Assembly (NCBI GenBank): GCA_902801425.1
Contig: CADCIQ010000047.1
Span: forward strand, 1 to 45,567
Source: an uncultured Bacteroidales bacterium
GTDB lineage: Bacteria; Bacteroidota; Bacteroidia; Bacteroidales; Bacteroidaceae
DNA: 45,567 nucleotides
Direction of reading: 5' to 3'
Part shown: positions 7,636-14,273 of the stretch, piece after piece
How positions within the stretch are numbered: position 1 is the stretch's first letter
How the letters are laid out: the number at the start of each line of letters is the position of its first letter
Program-made: the position numbers and the translations under genes
The notes under the pieces: model-generated
Database searches by the model: none
Told to the model about the DNA's origin: nothing
What the model saw: the letters and a program-made list of their open reading frames with translations, nothing else

Positions 7636-9214
7636 ATATATGCCTCTCCTGATGGCTCTGTGCGTAGTCATCGGTATTGTGATTGGTACTTTCTATGCCA
7701 ACCACTTCTCTGGTAACAGGTTGAATATCATCAATTCGGGCAGTAATCGTCTGAACAACCTTCTTCATATTATTGATGACCAGTATGTTGATACTGTCAA
7801 TATCAATGATCTCGTAGAGAAGGCGATTCCGCAGATACTCTCCGAACTTGATCCTCATTCCGTGTATATCTCTGCAAAGGATGCACAGAATGCGGCTGAT
7901 GATCTCAAAGGCTCATTCTTCGGCGTGGGCATTGAGTTCGTTATCCGTGAGGATACCATTCATGTGCAGAATGTCATAGCCAACGGACCTGCTGAGCGTG
8001 CAGGAATCATTGCCGGTGATAAGATTGTTACCGTGGATGGAAAGAAATTCGTTGGTAAGGAAGTTACTTCTGAGGAGGCTCAGCATCGTCTGAAGGGTGA
8101 GAAAGGTACCAAGGTAAGGATTGGTGTGATTCGCTATGGTTGCAATAAGGTTAAGGAGTATAACGTAACTCGTGATGAGATAAAGACAAAGAGTATAGCT
8201 GCAACCTATATGATTGACGATAATACAGGTTATATCAAGGTGAAGAACTTTGGTGAGACTACCTATGCCGAGTTCCTTGTTTCACTTGCCACACTCTCAC
8301 AGGAAGGTTTTAGCAATCTTATTGTTGACCTTCGCGACAATACAGGTGGTTATCTTGAATCTGCCGTACAGATGGCAAATGAATTCCTCACCTCAAATAG
8401 TCTTATTGTCTATACAGAGGGGCGTAAGTCTCCTCGTAAGGAGTATAGGTCTGATGGCCGTGGTTCTTACCAGAAGATACCTCTCGTGGTCCTTATCAAT
8501 GAAAACTCAGCATCTGCATCCGAAATCTTTGCAGGTGCTATGCAGGATAATGATCGTGCCAAGATTGTCGGCATACGCTCATTCGGAAAGGGACTTGTTC
8601 AGCAGCAGATGAGCTTCAATGACGGCAGTATCATTCGCCTTACCGTGGCTCGTTACTATACTCCTTCCGGCCGTTGCATACAGAAACCATACGTTGCAGG
8701 TGAGGGTGATAACTATAGTCTGGACATTGTGGCACGCTATAAGAGTGGTGAGTTCTTCTCTCAGGATTCAATCAAGCATACAGGTCCTAAGTTCCATACC
8801 AAGGCTGGTCGTGTGGTATATGGTGGCGGAGGTATCACTCCTGATATCTTTGTTGCAGAGGACACAACAAGCATCACAAGCTACTATACTCAGGCGGTTG
8901 CAAGCGGACTTATCCTTCAGTTTGCATTTACCTATACGGATGATAATCGTCTGAAGCTTAACAACTTCAAGGAGATGCAGGAACTTGCAGATCATCTTGT
9001 AAAGCAGAATACCGTAGAGCTGTTTGCTGATTACGGCAACTCACATGGTCTTCAGCGTAGAAATCTGATGATAAGGAAATCGCACGACCTTCTTGAGCGA
9101 TACATCAACAGTCGTATCATCTACAATATGTTGAATGAGCAGGCTTGGCATCAGTATCTAAACCAGAAAGATCCTGTGATAGATGCCGCCTTGAAGGTGT
9201 TCGGTAAGAAATAG
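7625..9214 (+). CDS. S41 family C-terminal processing protease (CtpA-like)
   Basis: This is a 529-residue protein with an N-terminal membrane anchor/signal (about 6-23), a PDZ domain (about 96-180: FFGVGIEFV, GPAERAGIIAGDKIVTVDG) and the S41 catalytic core. The nucleophile lies in NENSASASEIF (Ser297 by spacing) and the general base in RSFGKGLVQ (Lys322), 25 residues apart as expected for the Ser-Lys dyad. LIVDLRDNTGGYLESAVQMA is the usual core strand-helix. Such proteases act in the periplasm and trim C-termini of exported proteins. It overlaps the dCMP deaminase by 11 bp and is followed after 10 bp by the cyclo-ligase gene. Confidence 0.93.
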   Translation: MKNRYMPLLMALCVVIGIVIGTFYANHFSGNRLNIINSGSNRLNNLLHIIDDQYVDTVNINDLVEKAIPQILSELDPHSVYISAKDAQNAADDLKGSFFGVGIEFVIREDTIHVQNVIANGPAERAGIIAGDKIVTVDGKKFVGKEVTSEEAQHRLKGEKGTKVRIGVIRYGCNKVKEYNVTRDEIKTKSIAATYMIDDNTGYIKVKNFGETTYAEFLVSLATLSQEGFSNLIVDLRDNTGGYLESAVQMANEFLTSNSLIVYTEGRKSPRKEYRSDGRGSYQKIPLVVLINENSASASEIFAGAMQDNDRAKIVGIRSFGKGLVQQQMSFNDGSIIRLTVARYYTPSGRCIQKPYVAGEGDNYSLDIVARYKSGEFFSQDSIKHTGPKFHTKAGRVVYGGGGITPDIFVAEDTTSITSYYTQAVASGLILQFAFTYTDDNRLKLNNFKEMQELADHLVKQNTVELFADYGNSHGLQRRNLMIRKSHDLLERYINSRIIYNMLNEQAWHQYLNQKDPVIDAALKVFGKK

Positions 9215-9224
9215 TAGGTCTTGT

Positions 9225-9770
9225 ATGAACAAGGACGAACTTCGTAAATATATCCGTGAACAGAAGCGACATTTCACCCAACTGCAGTTGGGCGAAATGT
9301 CGTTTAGTATTATGTCATCCATTCTTACGCATCCTCGTGTTCGGGAAGCTGATACGATATTGATGTATCACTCTCTTCCTGATGAGGTGAATACTCATTC
9401 GACTCTTGACCAGCTCCTTGCTATGGGGAAGAAAGTTCTTCTGCCCAAAGTGATAAGCGATACGGAGATGACAATTCATGAATACACAGGAGCGGATTCT
9501 CTTCAGCCAAGCGAACCTTACGGAATCCTTGAACCCACAACCCCGGAATTGTCAATTATCAATTGTCTATTATCAATTGCCATTGTGCCTGGTATGGCGT
9601 TTGACAAGCAAGGGCATCGTTTAGGTAGAGGAAAAGGATATTACGATCGTTTCCTCTCGCGAATACCTAATATATATAAAATAGGTGTGTGTTTCCCCTT
9701 CCAATTAGTTGATAGTGTCCTTTCTGAGAAAACTGACATCTTGATGGACGAGGTTATTGCTGGGGTATAG
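9225..9770 (+). CDS. 5-formyltetrahydrofolate cyclo-ligase
   Basis: This is a 181-residue protein. The signature GMAFDKQGHRLGRGKGYYDRFL (about 120-141) carries the nucleotide/substrate-binding glycine-rich loop of 5-formyl-THF cyclo-ligases. EPYGILEP and the N-terminal KDELRKYIREQKR also fit. The enzyme converts 5-formyl-THF to 5,10-methenyl-THF with ATP, in folate one-carbon metabolism. The segment just before the signature (PELSIINCLLSIAIVPG, about residues 107-123) is encoded by a 7-bp periodic AATTNNC array, so part of this otherwise ordinary enzyme is built from repeat-like DNA. The gene starts 10 bp after the protease gene. Confidence 0.92.
   Translation: MNKDELRKYIREQKRHFTQLQLGEMSFSIMSSILTHPRVREADTILMYHSLPDEVNTHSTLDQLLAMGKKVLLPKVISDTEMTIHEYTGADSLQPSEPYGILEPTTPELSIINCLLSIAIVPGMAFDKQGHRLGRGKGYYDRFLSRIPNIYKIGVCFPFQLVDSVLSEKTDILMDEVIAGV
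9547..9588 (+). repeat. 7-bp periodic AATTNNC array inside the cyclo-ligase gene
   Basis: Units AATTGTC, AATTATC, AATTGTC, TATTATC, AATTGCC and ATTGTGC start at 9547, 9554, 9561, 9568, 9575 and 9582, exactly 7 bp apart. Six units make 42 bp, which is divisible by 3. Loss or gain of a single 7-bp unit would shift the frame before the conserved GRGKGYYDRF motif. Confidence 0.75.
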
Positions 9771-9916
9771 TAGATAGAGTAAAGGATGGTTACAATTCGT
9801 CGAACTGACGTTAAGATTGGTTAATGTTGCAATTAGTGTTATGCGATAGCAAAAAGTTTTTGGCAGGCTCATTAAACTGAAGCAAGGTTAATCTCTATCT
9901 TGCTCTTTGTACCTTA
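9771..9916. other. Convergent intergenic region with dispersed-repeat fragments
   Basis: There is no gene here. Positions 9794-9814 (AATTCGTCGAACTGACGTTAA) are identical over 21 bp to 20221-20241. Positions 9869-9888 resemble, at about 16 of 20 positions, a repeat found at 14115-14134 and 45493-45512. A weak hairpin AGCAAG/CTTGCT (9881-9904) lies between the two convergent transcription units and might act as a poor terminator. Confidence 0.5.
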
Positions 9917-10207
9917 TTATATAAGCCTAATATCTCTAATAACCTGACCGCCAACGGCATTGTTGAGCTTGCGTATAAGCTCTGTCTTCATCATGCTTAT
10001 TTCCGATCTAAGGGCTGGATTCTCAATATGTACGCATAGGTCTTGATTGCGGATGTATTTCTCTGTGGTATATTTGGCTATAAGTTCACCTGCAATAGCA
10101 TCCCACGACTCTACCAGACGCCTTTGCAGCAAAGGTGTCTCCAAACCGTTCTGGCGTATTATCACGCGCATCAGGTCACTAACTTTCAAAGGATGTTGTC
10201 GGAACAA
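9917..10207 (-). CDS. DUF721 domain-containing protein (DciA-like)
   Basis: This is a 96-residue protein matching the DUF721 pattern: an N-terminal helix (PLKVSDLMRVIIRQNGLETPLLQRRLVESWDAIAG) followed by a short alpha/beta region (LCVHIENPALRSEISMMKTELIRKLNNAVGG) ending in VIRDIRLI. Proteins of this family are often adjacent to recF or gyrB, and the related DciA proteins load the replicative helicase. It lies downstream of recF on the same strand, consistent with a replication/repair role. That role is inference from family and context. An inverted AT-rich array of 148 bp separates it from recF. Confidence 0.85.
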   Translation of the reverse strand: MFRQHPLKVSDLMRVIIRQNGLETPLLQRRLVESWDAIAGELIAKYTTEKYIRNQDLCVHIENPALRSEISMMKTELIRKLNNAVGGQVIRDIRLI

Positions 10208-10222
10208 TTTACTGTTTTTGTC

Positions 10223-10370
10223 TTTACTATTTTAGGATTTACTAATTACTATTTATTTACTATTTTTGAATATTTACTATTTGCCATTCTGCACAATACT
10301 TGATTAACGAAAATTAGTACATCAAACAAATAGTACATAAATAGTAATTAGTAAATAGTCAAATAGTAAA
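10223..10370. repeat. Inverted TTTACTA/TAGTAAA word array between recF and the DUF721 gene
   Basis: The left half (10223-10282) repeats TTTACTA-type words and includes ACTAATTACTATTTAT. The right half (10327-10370) repeats TAGTAAA-type words with TAGT at 10331, 10342, 10349, 10356 and 10364, and includes ATAAATAGTAATTAGT, the reverse complement of the left half. The right half abuts the recF stop codon. The spacing is less regular (7, 8 and 11 bp) than in the other arrays. Confidence 0.65.
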
Positions 10371-11465
10371 TTATTTTATCTCTCCTTTTTCCACAAGGAA
10401 AAGCTTATAGTCGAAATCGCCGTTCTGGAGTATCTGGTCAAGGTGATCTCGGTTGGTATCGGTAATGAAGATCTGCCCGAAATTGATACCTGAAACCAGA
10501 CCTACGATATTCTCCACGCGCTTTGCATCGAGCTTATCAAAAATGTCATCGAGAAGGAGTAGGGGAGTGTTGGCGTTGAAGGTTGAACATAGGAAACCGA
10601 ACTGTGCCAGTTTCAGAGAAATAACGTATGTCTTGTTCTGACCCTGACTACCCTCTCTCTTGAGAGGATAATCGCCAAGCATCATCTCAAGATCATCACG
10701 ATGAATGCCATGAAGAGAATAGCCGAGAATGCGATCTTTTGCCCTGCTCTTCTGAATGGTTTCGAGAAGTGAACCGCGCTGGCAATGAGATACATACTTT
10801 AACGTGACCGTTTCGTGGTCGCCAGAAATTTTACTGTAAATAGACTGGAATACGGGAGTGAAATTCTGAATGAAATCCTCGCGTTTTTTGAAGATTATCT
10901 CACCATATTTCGCCATCTCCATTTCCCATAGTTCCATAAGCGTTGCGTCTGGTTCTGAGTCTTGTTTAAGAAGAACATTCCTCTGTTGCAGAGCCTTGTT
11001 GTAAGCGATGAGAGAATCGATGTAGGTGCTATCAAACTGAGATATTACCATATCGAGGAAACGACGTCTTTCCTCGCTACCTCCGTGGATGAGAATTGTA
11101 TCATCTGGAGATACCATGATAAGAGGCACAAGACCGATATGTTCTGATAGTTTCTTATATGCCTTCTTGTTTCTCTTGAACTGCTTCTTTGTGCCACGCT
11201 TCATACCTGCATACAGTTCTTCGCGAGCACCAGAATCGGTCACATATTCAGCATTTATCATGAAGAAATCAGTCTCATGTCGTATCACGCTCGAATCAAT
11301 GTTCGTGGTCGTTGAACGACAGAATGACATATAATATACAGCATCGAGCACGTTAGTCTTACCCTCGCCATTACTGCCAATAAAGCAGTTGATCTTAGGC
11401 GACAGTTCCAACCTCGCATCCGCTATGTTCTTGTAGTTTAATATGGAGATATTCTTGAGTATCAT
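10371..11465 (-). CDS. recF: DNA replication/repair protein RecF
   Basis: RecF is an SMC-like ATPase that helps load RecA at ssDNA-dsDNA junctions during gap repair. The 364-residue length is normal. Walker A is GSNGEGKT (30-37), the ABC-type signature region is REGSQGQNKTY, and Walker B is LLLLDDIFDKLD near the C-terminus; ILNYKNIADARLEL is the typical N-terminus. Its ATG overlaps the stop codon of a small upstream gene by 4 bp, so it seems translationally coupled to a toxin-like cassette instead of sitting in a dnaN or gyrase operon. DUF721 follows downstream. Confidence 0.95.
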   Translation of the reverse strand: MILKNISILNYKNIADARLELSPKINCFIGSNGEGKTNVLDAVYYMSFCRSTTTNIDSSVIRHETDFFMINAEYVTDSGAREELYAGMKRGTKKQFKRNKKAYKKLSEHIGLVPLIMVSPDDTILIHGGSEERRRFLDMVISQFDSTYIDSLIAYNKALQQRNVLLKQDSEPDATLMELWEMEMAKYGEIIFKKREDFIQNFTPVFQSIYSKISGDHETVTLKYVSHCQRGSLLETIQKSRAKDRILGYSLHGIHRDDLEMMLGDYPLKREGSQGQNKTYVISLKLAQFGFLCSTFNANTPLLLLDDIFDKLDAKRVENIVGLVSGINFGQIFITDTNRDHLDQILQNGDFDYKLFLVEKGEIK

Positions 11466-11671
11466 CTTAGAGAAAGCTCTTTTTGAATATCTTCCAAAAG
11501 ATATTCATCGCTCATTAATTGCAATCCGTATTTCGGATCATTTAATTGTTTGAAAGTCTTGGTTGAGTAGAAATACCCTAACGCTTGTTCATCGGAAATA
11601 TGCATAGCCTTTGCAAGAAGCATTACTATATGTGCTTTTTTCCTGCATAATACATTGTCTCTCATTATCAA
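11462..11671 (-). CDS. Small helical protein of the DUF3990 cassette (possibly DUF3791-like)
   Basis: This is a 69-residue protein with no signal or membrane segment. The C-terminal half ALGYFYSTKTFKQLNDPKYGLQLMSDEYLLEDI resembles small proteins that accompany DUF3990 genes in Bacteroidetes and Firmicutes. I am not sure whether the family name DUF3791 applies to this form. It overlaps the upstream DUF3990 gene by 4 bp and recF by 4 bp (ATGA-type junctions), which marks it as part of a tightly coupled set. If the cassette is a toxin-antitoxin or immunity system, this could be the neutralising or accessory subunit. That is inference from size and position only. Confidence 0.6.
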   Translation of the reverse strand: MIMRDNVLCRKKAHIVMLLAKAMHISDEQALGYFYSTKTFKQLNDPKYGLQLMSDEYLLEDIQKELSLR

Positions 11672-12180
11672 TCCTCCTCATCTATTGTAAGATGCACGCA
11701 TCCTAAATACCTAAGATAGTTGTCAATGATTTCTTGGTTGAGAATACAGAGTTGATGATTGACTTTCTTGTATCGTAACTGTCCCAATGCTTGCTCTGCT
11801 GTGATTATCCCTTTTTCATAGTCCTCAACTGTATCAATGACGTTGTCATTAGCAACACCGCCTTCTACTATGTCATATTGCTTGTGAAGGAAACCTCCGT
11901 GTCGGCAGTCAATTACGTAATCCAACCATTCAAGATTGTATTCCTCAAATATCTTATGCCTGTATCGGGATTTATCAACAGAGTCATAGTCGAAGTCGAA
12001 TTTGTTCAATATCGGCTTTGCTGACGGTCCTTGTCTTTCGGCAATAACCTTCGCCCAAGCCTCTGCTTGAGATTGCAATTTGGTTAGATAGAAACCTGGA
12101 CCAAAATCGAGTTTCTTCCTTCCGACATTAACCAGAGGATGTTCTATCAAGATAAAAGAACCATGAAAAAGGGTTGTCAT
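11668..12180 (-). CDS. DUF3990 protein, predicted ADP-ribosyltransferase fold
   Basis: This is a 170-residue protein. The N-terminus TTLFHGSFILIEHP followed by LDFGPGFYLTKLQSQAEAWA (about 27-46) matches DUF3990, in which HG and the aromatic-x-T of GFYLT correspond to the NAD-binding H and Y/S motifs of ADP-ribosyltransferases. The downstream YDIVEGGVANDNVIDTVEDYEKG (about 103-125) is the other family hallmark. A small transferase flanked on both sides by tiny overlapping genes fits a toxin-antitoxin-like cassette. Enzymatic activity and target are not demonstrated by sequence. It overlaps its neighbours by 4 bp on each side. Confidence 0.78.
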   Translation of the reverse strand: MTTLFHGSFILIEHPLVNVGRKKLDFGPGFYLTKLQSQAEAWAKVIAERQGPSAKPILNKFDFDYDSVDKSRYRHKIFEEYNLEWLDYVIDCRHGGFLHKQYDIVEGGVANDNVIDTVEDYEKGIITAEQALGQLRYKKVNHQLCILNQEIIDNYLRYLGCVHLTIDEED

Positions 12181-12428
12181 GCCTTGCCCTCCTCCTTTGC
12201 TGCTTCCCAGTTAAGAAGCGTTTCTACAATATCGTCTGTGACATATTCAAGACTTTGCGTGTGGAGTTCTTCATAGCGCTTGAATAATCGCCTGTGAACA
12301 AGCCCTTGTGCTTGCAACCTGTCATACATCTCTTTTTCCGAGATGTTCAGTTTCTTTGCTCCGTTTGCTATTGCCGTCAAAGCAAAGTTTAACTGTCTGA
12401 ATTGTTGCGATTCTTGAATGTTGTGCAT
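12177..12428 (-). CDS. DUF3791-like small protein (LHTQ motif)
   Basis: This is an 83-residue helical protein. NISEKEMYDRLQAQGLVHRRLFKRYEELHTQ (about 29-59) is followed by LEYVTDDIVETL. The YexLHTQ...YVxDDI pattern is the one I associate with DUF3791 proteins, which are common partners of DUF3990. It is the first gene of the minus-strand unit, with a clear promoter 24 nt upstream, and overlaps the DUF3990 start by 4 bp. Being first and small, it is a candidate antitoxin. This is inference. Confidence 0.65.
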   Translation of the reverse strand: MHNIQESQQFRQLNFALTAIANGAKKLNISEKEMYDRLQAQGLVHRRLFKRYEELHTQSLEYVTDDIVETLLNWEAAKEEGKA

Positions 12429-12451
12429 AGCTTATTGTCATTATTTGCCTA

Positions 12452-12483
12452 CAAAATTACTCCTTTTCTGCCGTAAAAACAAA
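12452..12483 (-). promoter_or_regulatory. Promoter of the DUF3791/DUF3990/recF unit
   Basis: On the minus strand, TTTG (12483-12480) is followed by a 20-nt spacer and TAATTTTG (12459-12452), a full Bacteroidetes -33/-7 promoter. The first gene starts at 12428. It drives the three small genes and, through their overlaps, recF. Confidence 0.7.
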
Positions 12484-12523
12484 AAAAACAACAAATAAAT
12501 TTCAATTTCTCATATATTTTCTG

Positions 12524-12531
12524 TAATTTTG
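12524..12531 (+). promoter_or_regulatory. -7 box (TAATTTTG) for the TPR protein-ribH unit
   Basis: TAATTTTG matches TAnnTTTG. No strong TTTG is present at the -33 position. Transcription would begin near 12538, giving a leader of about 94 nt before the ATG at 12632. It is divergent to the promoter at 12452-12483, with the two -7 boxes 64 bp apart. Confidence 0.55.
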
Positions 12532-12631
12532 CGGCGCAAAGTGATTTTGAAAAATAAAATAGGTGTTATACAACCTTCGAAAATCATCATCACAATAAAT
12601 ACGCAATAATAAAAAAAGATCATAAAAAAGA

Positions 12632-13327
12632 ATGGAAAATTCAACTATTAACCAGGAAGCTCCAAAAGTAGAGCAGTACCTGAACAATCAGGAGACTTTC
12701 TTCCTGAAGTACAAGAAAGCAATCATCGCAGCAGTCGTTGCAGTAATCGTAATCATCGCTGGTTCTATCGTGTTCAAGACATTCTACTGGGGACCACGAC
12801 AGGACAAGGCTTCTACTGCACTCGCTAAGGCACAGGATCTCTTCGCTAACGAGCAGTTTGAAAAGGCTCTTAATGGCGATAAGGGCGCAGAGGGTTTCCT
12901 CGCAGTTGCAAGCAACTACAGCGGTACAGATGCAGCTAACCTCGCTAACCTCTATGCAGGTCTCTGCTATGCTAATCTCGGCAAGTGGCAGGAGGCTGTA
13001 AAGTACCTCGATGATTTCTCTGCCCAGGATGACGCAATGATCAGCCCAGCAGCTCTTGCTGCTCTCGGCAACGCATACGCTCATACAAACCAGATTGACA
13101 AGGCTGTCTCTGCTCTCAAGGATGCAGCAAGCAAAGCTGACTCTGAGGCTGAGGATGGCGTGAACAACTCAATCTCACCAACTGCACTCATTCAGGCTGC
13201 TCGTCTTCTCGAGAGCCAGAACAAGAAGGATGAGGCTCTTAAGATCTACCAGACAGTTAAGGAGAAGTACGTTAACTCTCCTGCTTCTATGGATGTAGAT
13301 AAGTACATTGAACGTTTGAGCAAGTAA
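12632..13327 (+). CDS. Membrane-anchored tetratricopeptide repeat protein (YfgM-like layout)
   Basis: This is a 231-residue protein: a cytoplasmic N-terminal tail, one membrane helix (about 30-50, AIIAAVVAVIVIIAGSIVF) and TPR repeats outside it (ANLYAGLCYANLGKWQEAVKYLDDF, AALGNAYAHTNQIDKAVSALKDA, ALIQAARLLESQNKKDEALKIYQTV). This resembles YfgM/ancillary translocon TPR proteins in layout, but the role here is not established. Its codon choice looks more selective (many -TC, -CT and -AG codons) than that of its neighbours, suggesting high expression. The stop codon is directly followed by the ATG of ribH with no gap. Confidence 0.8.
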   Translation: MENSTINQEAPKVEQYLNNQETFFLKYKKAIIAAVVAVIVIIAGSIVFKTFYWGPRQDKASTALAKAQDLFANEQFEKALNGDKGAEGFLAVASNYSGTDAANLANLYAGLCYANLGKWQEAVKYLDDFSAQDDAMISPAALAALGNAYAHTNQIDKAVSALKDAASKADSEAEDGVNNSISPTALIQAARLLESQNKKDEALKIYQTVKEKYVNSPASMDVDKYIERLSK

Positions 13328-13810
13328 ATGGACCTATCTGATTTATCTACGCTGATACAGCAACTCTCTACAAAGAAAGTGCCTGACGCAAGCAATATGT
13401 GTTTTGGCATTGTGGTATCAGAAAACAAAGCCGACATTTCAGGCAATCTCTTACGTGGATGCGTCCTCACGCTCGAAGAGCATGGGGCGCTTCCTGAGAA
13501 TATACACATCAAGACTGTTCCTTCTGCATTCCAGCTTGTATATGGTGCAAACCAGATGACGCTCACGGGCAACTATGATGCCGTTATCCTGCTTGGATGT
13601 ATTATAAGAGGAGAGACCTCACAGTTCGACCTCTTAGGTCATGGAATATACGATGGTATATCCCACTTGATGACTTTCAAGGAAACTCCTATCGTTTGTG
13701 GCGTACTCACCACAGAGACAATGGAACAGGCAATAGCTCGCTCGCAGCACGGTCCTCTTAACAGAGGAGCAGAAAGTGCGGTAGAGGCAATAAAAATGGC
13801 GAAGTTTTAA
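13328..13810 (+). CDS. ribH: 6,7-dimethyl-8-ribityllumazine synthase, divergent
   Basis: Lumazine synthase condenses a ribityl-amino-uracil with a butanone phosphate in riboflavin synthesis. The 160-residue protein aligns over its full length: FGIVVSE (26-32), NLLRGCVLTLEEHGA (40-54), TVPSAFQLVYGANQM (63-77), DAVILLGCIIRGETSQFD (84-101), GVLTTETMEQAIAR (125-138) and NRGAESAVEAIKMA (145-158). Two normally conserved positions differ. The catalytic His of the GxTxHF motif is Gln99, and the VPGxFE loop reads VPSAFQ. It may be a slow or repurposed enzyme, or a tolerated variant. It is co-transcribed with the TPR gene, and its last codons form part of an intrinsic terminator. Confidence 0.88.
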   Translation: MDLSDLSTLIQQLSTKKVPDASNMCFGIVVSENKADISGNLLRGCVLTLEEHGALPENIHIKTVPSAFQLVYGANQMTLTGNYDAVILLGCIIRGETSQFDLLGHGIYDGISHLMTFKETPIVCGVLTTETMEQAIARSQHGPLNRGAESAVEAIKMAKF

Positions 13811-13825
13811 TACTTCGCCATTTTT
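13792..13825 (+). terminator. Intrinsic terminator overlapping the ribH stop codon
   Basis: AAAAATGGCGAAGT (13792-13805) and ACTTCGCCATTTTT (13812-13825) are exact reverse complements around a 6-nt loop and end in a T-run. The left arm encodes the last residues of RibH and the loop contains the stop codon. The symmetric A/T flanks could also terminate transcription from the opposite strand. Confidence 0.82.
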
Positions 13826-14273
13826 AACGTGATTTTTATCAAACGCAGAGGCGCAGAGACGCAGAGATTTCATTTTTTTTGAACACGGAAAGCACAAAAG
13901 AAACGGAAGTTTCGTTAGTTTCGTGAATTCTGTGTTCAAAAAGAAAGGGAAACGGATTTTTCTGATGTATCTGAATCTCCGCTTTCGCGGATGTGTAGGA
14001 AAGTAAATTTGGAGTAAATGAATTCAGTAAATTATAGTGAACTCTATGAATTTCCTATTAGCAGCAAGCTGCTTTTTGTTTTACTGAAAATAGCCATGAA
14101 TTATTCGCTATGCCTCATCAAGCTAAAGCAAGTGTCCAGAAAATTTCCCGAAATTAAATTTTCTGATTTAAATTTTCTGTTCATCGTCGCTAATTTTTGT
14201 TCCAAGACTAAGCATCGAAGATGCGTTTATAGGGAATTTTGAATTCGTCGAATTCATGTTGATTTACTTTCCG
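13826..14273. other. Gene-free stretch of dispersed repeats between ribH and the Rpn gene
   Basis: No credible gene is present. Positions 13841-13866 carry AAACGCAGAGGCGCAGAGAC-type repeat DNA, a relative of 45168-45193. Positions 13875-13943 form an imperfect inverted repeat (TTGAACACGGAAAGCAC against GTGAATTCTGTGTTCAA). Positions 13947-13974 (GGGAAACGGATTTTTCTG...) recur on the other strand at 19929-19956 with 26 of 28 matches. Positions 14101-14136 recur at 45480-45515. Positions 14211-14262 belong to a family with copies at 20199-20241 and 20581-20624. A hairpin AGCAGC-AAG-CTGCT lies near 14060. Confidence 0.7.

Noticed and set aside
13841-13943. Possible tRNA or structured RNA after ribH because of strong inverted repeats
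   Set aside because: No cloverleaf, anticodon arm or conserved T-loop is present. The inverted repeats match dispersed palindromic modules.
14018-14242. A 74-codon plus-strand frame between ribH and the Rpn gene
   Set aside because: It runs through dispersed repeat modules (hairpin, CTCATCAAGC repeat, AGCATCG repeat), and its translation has no recognisable features.
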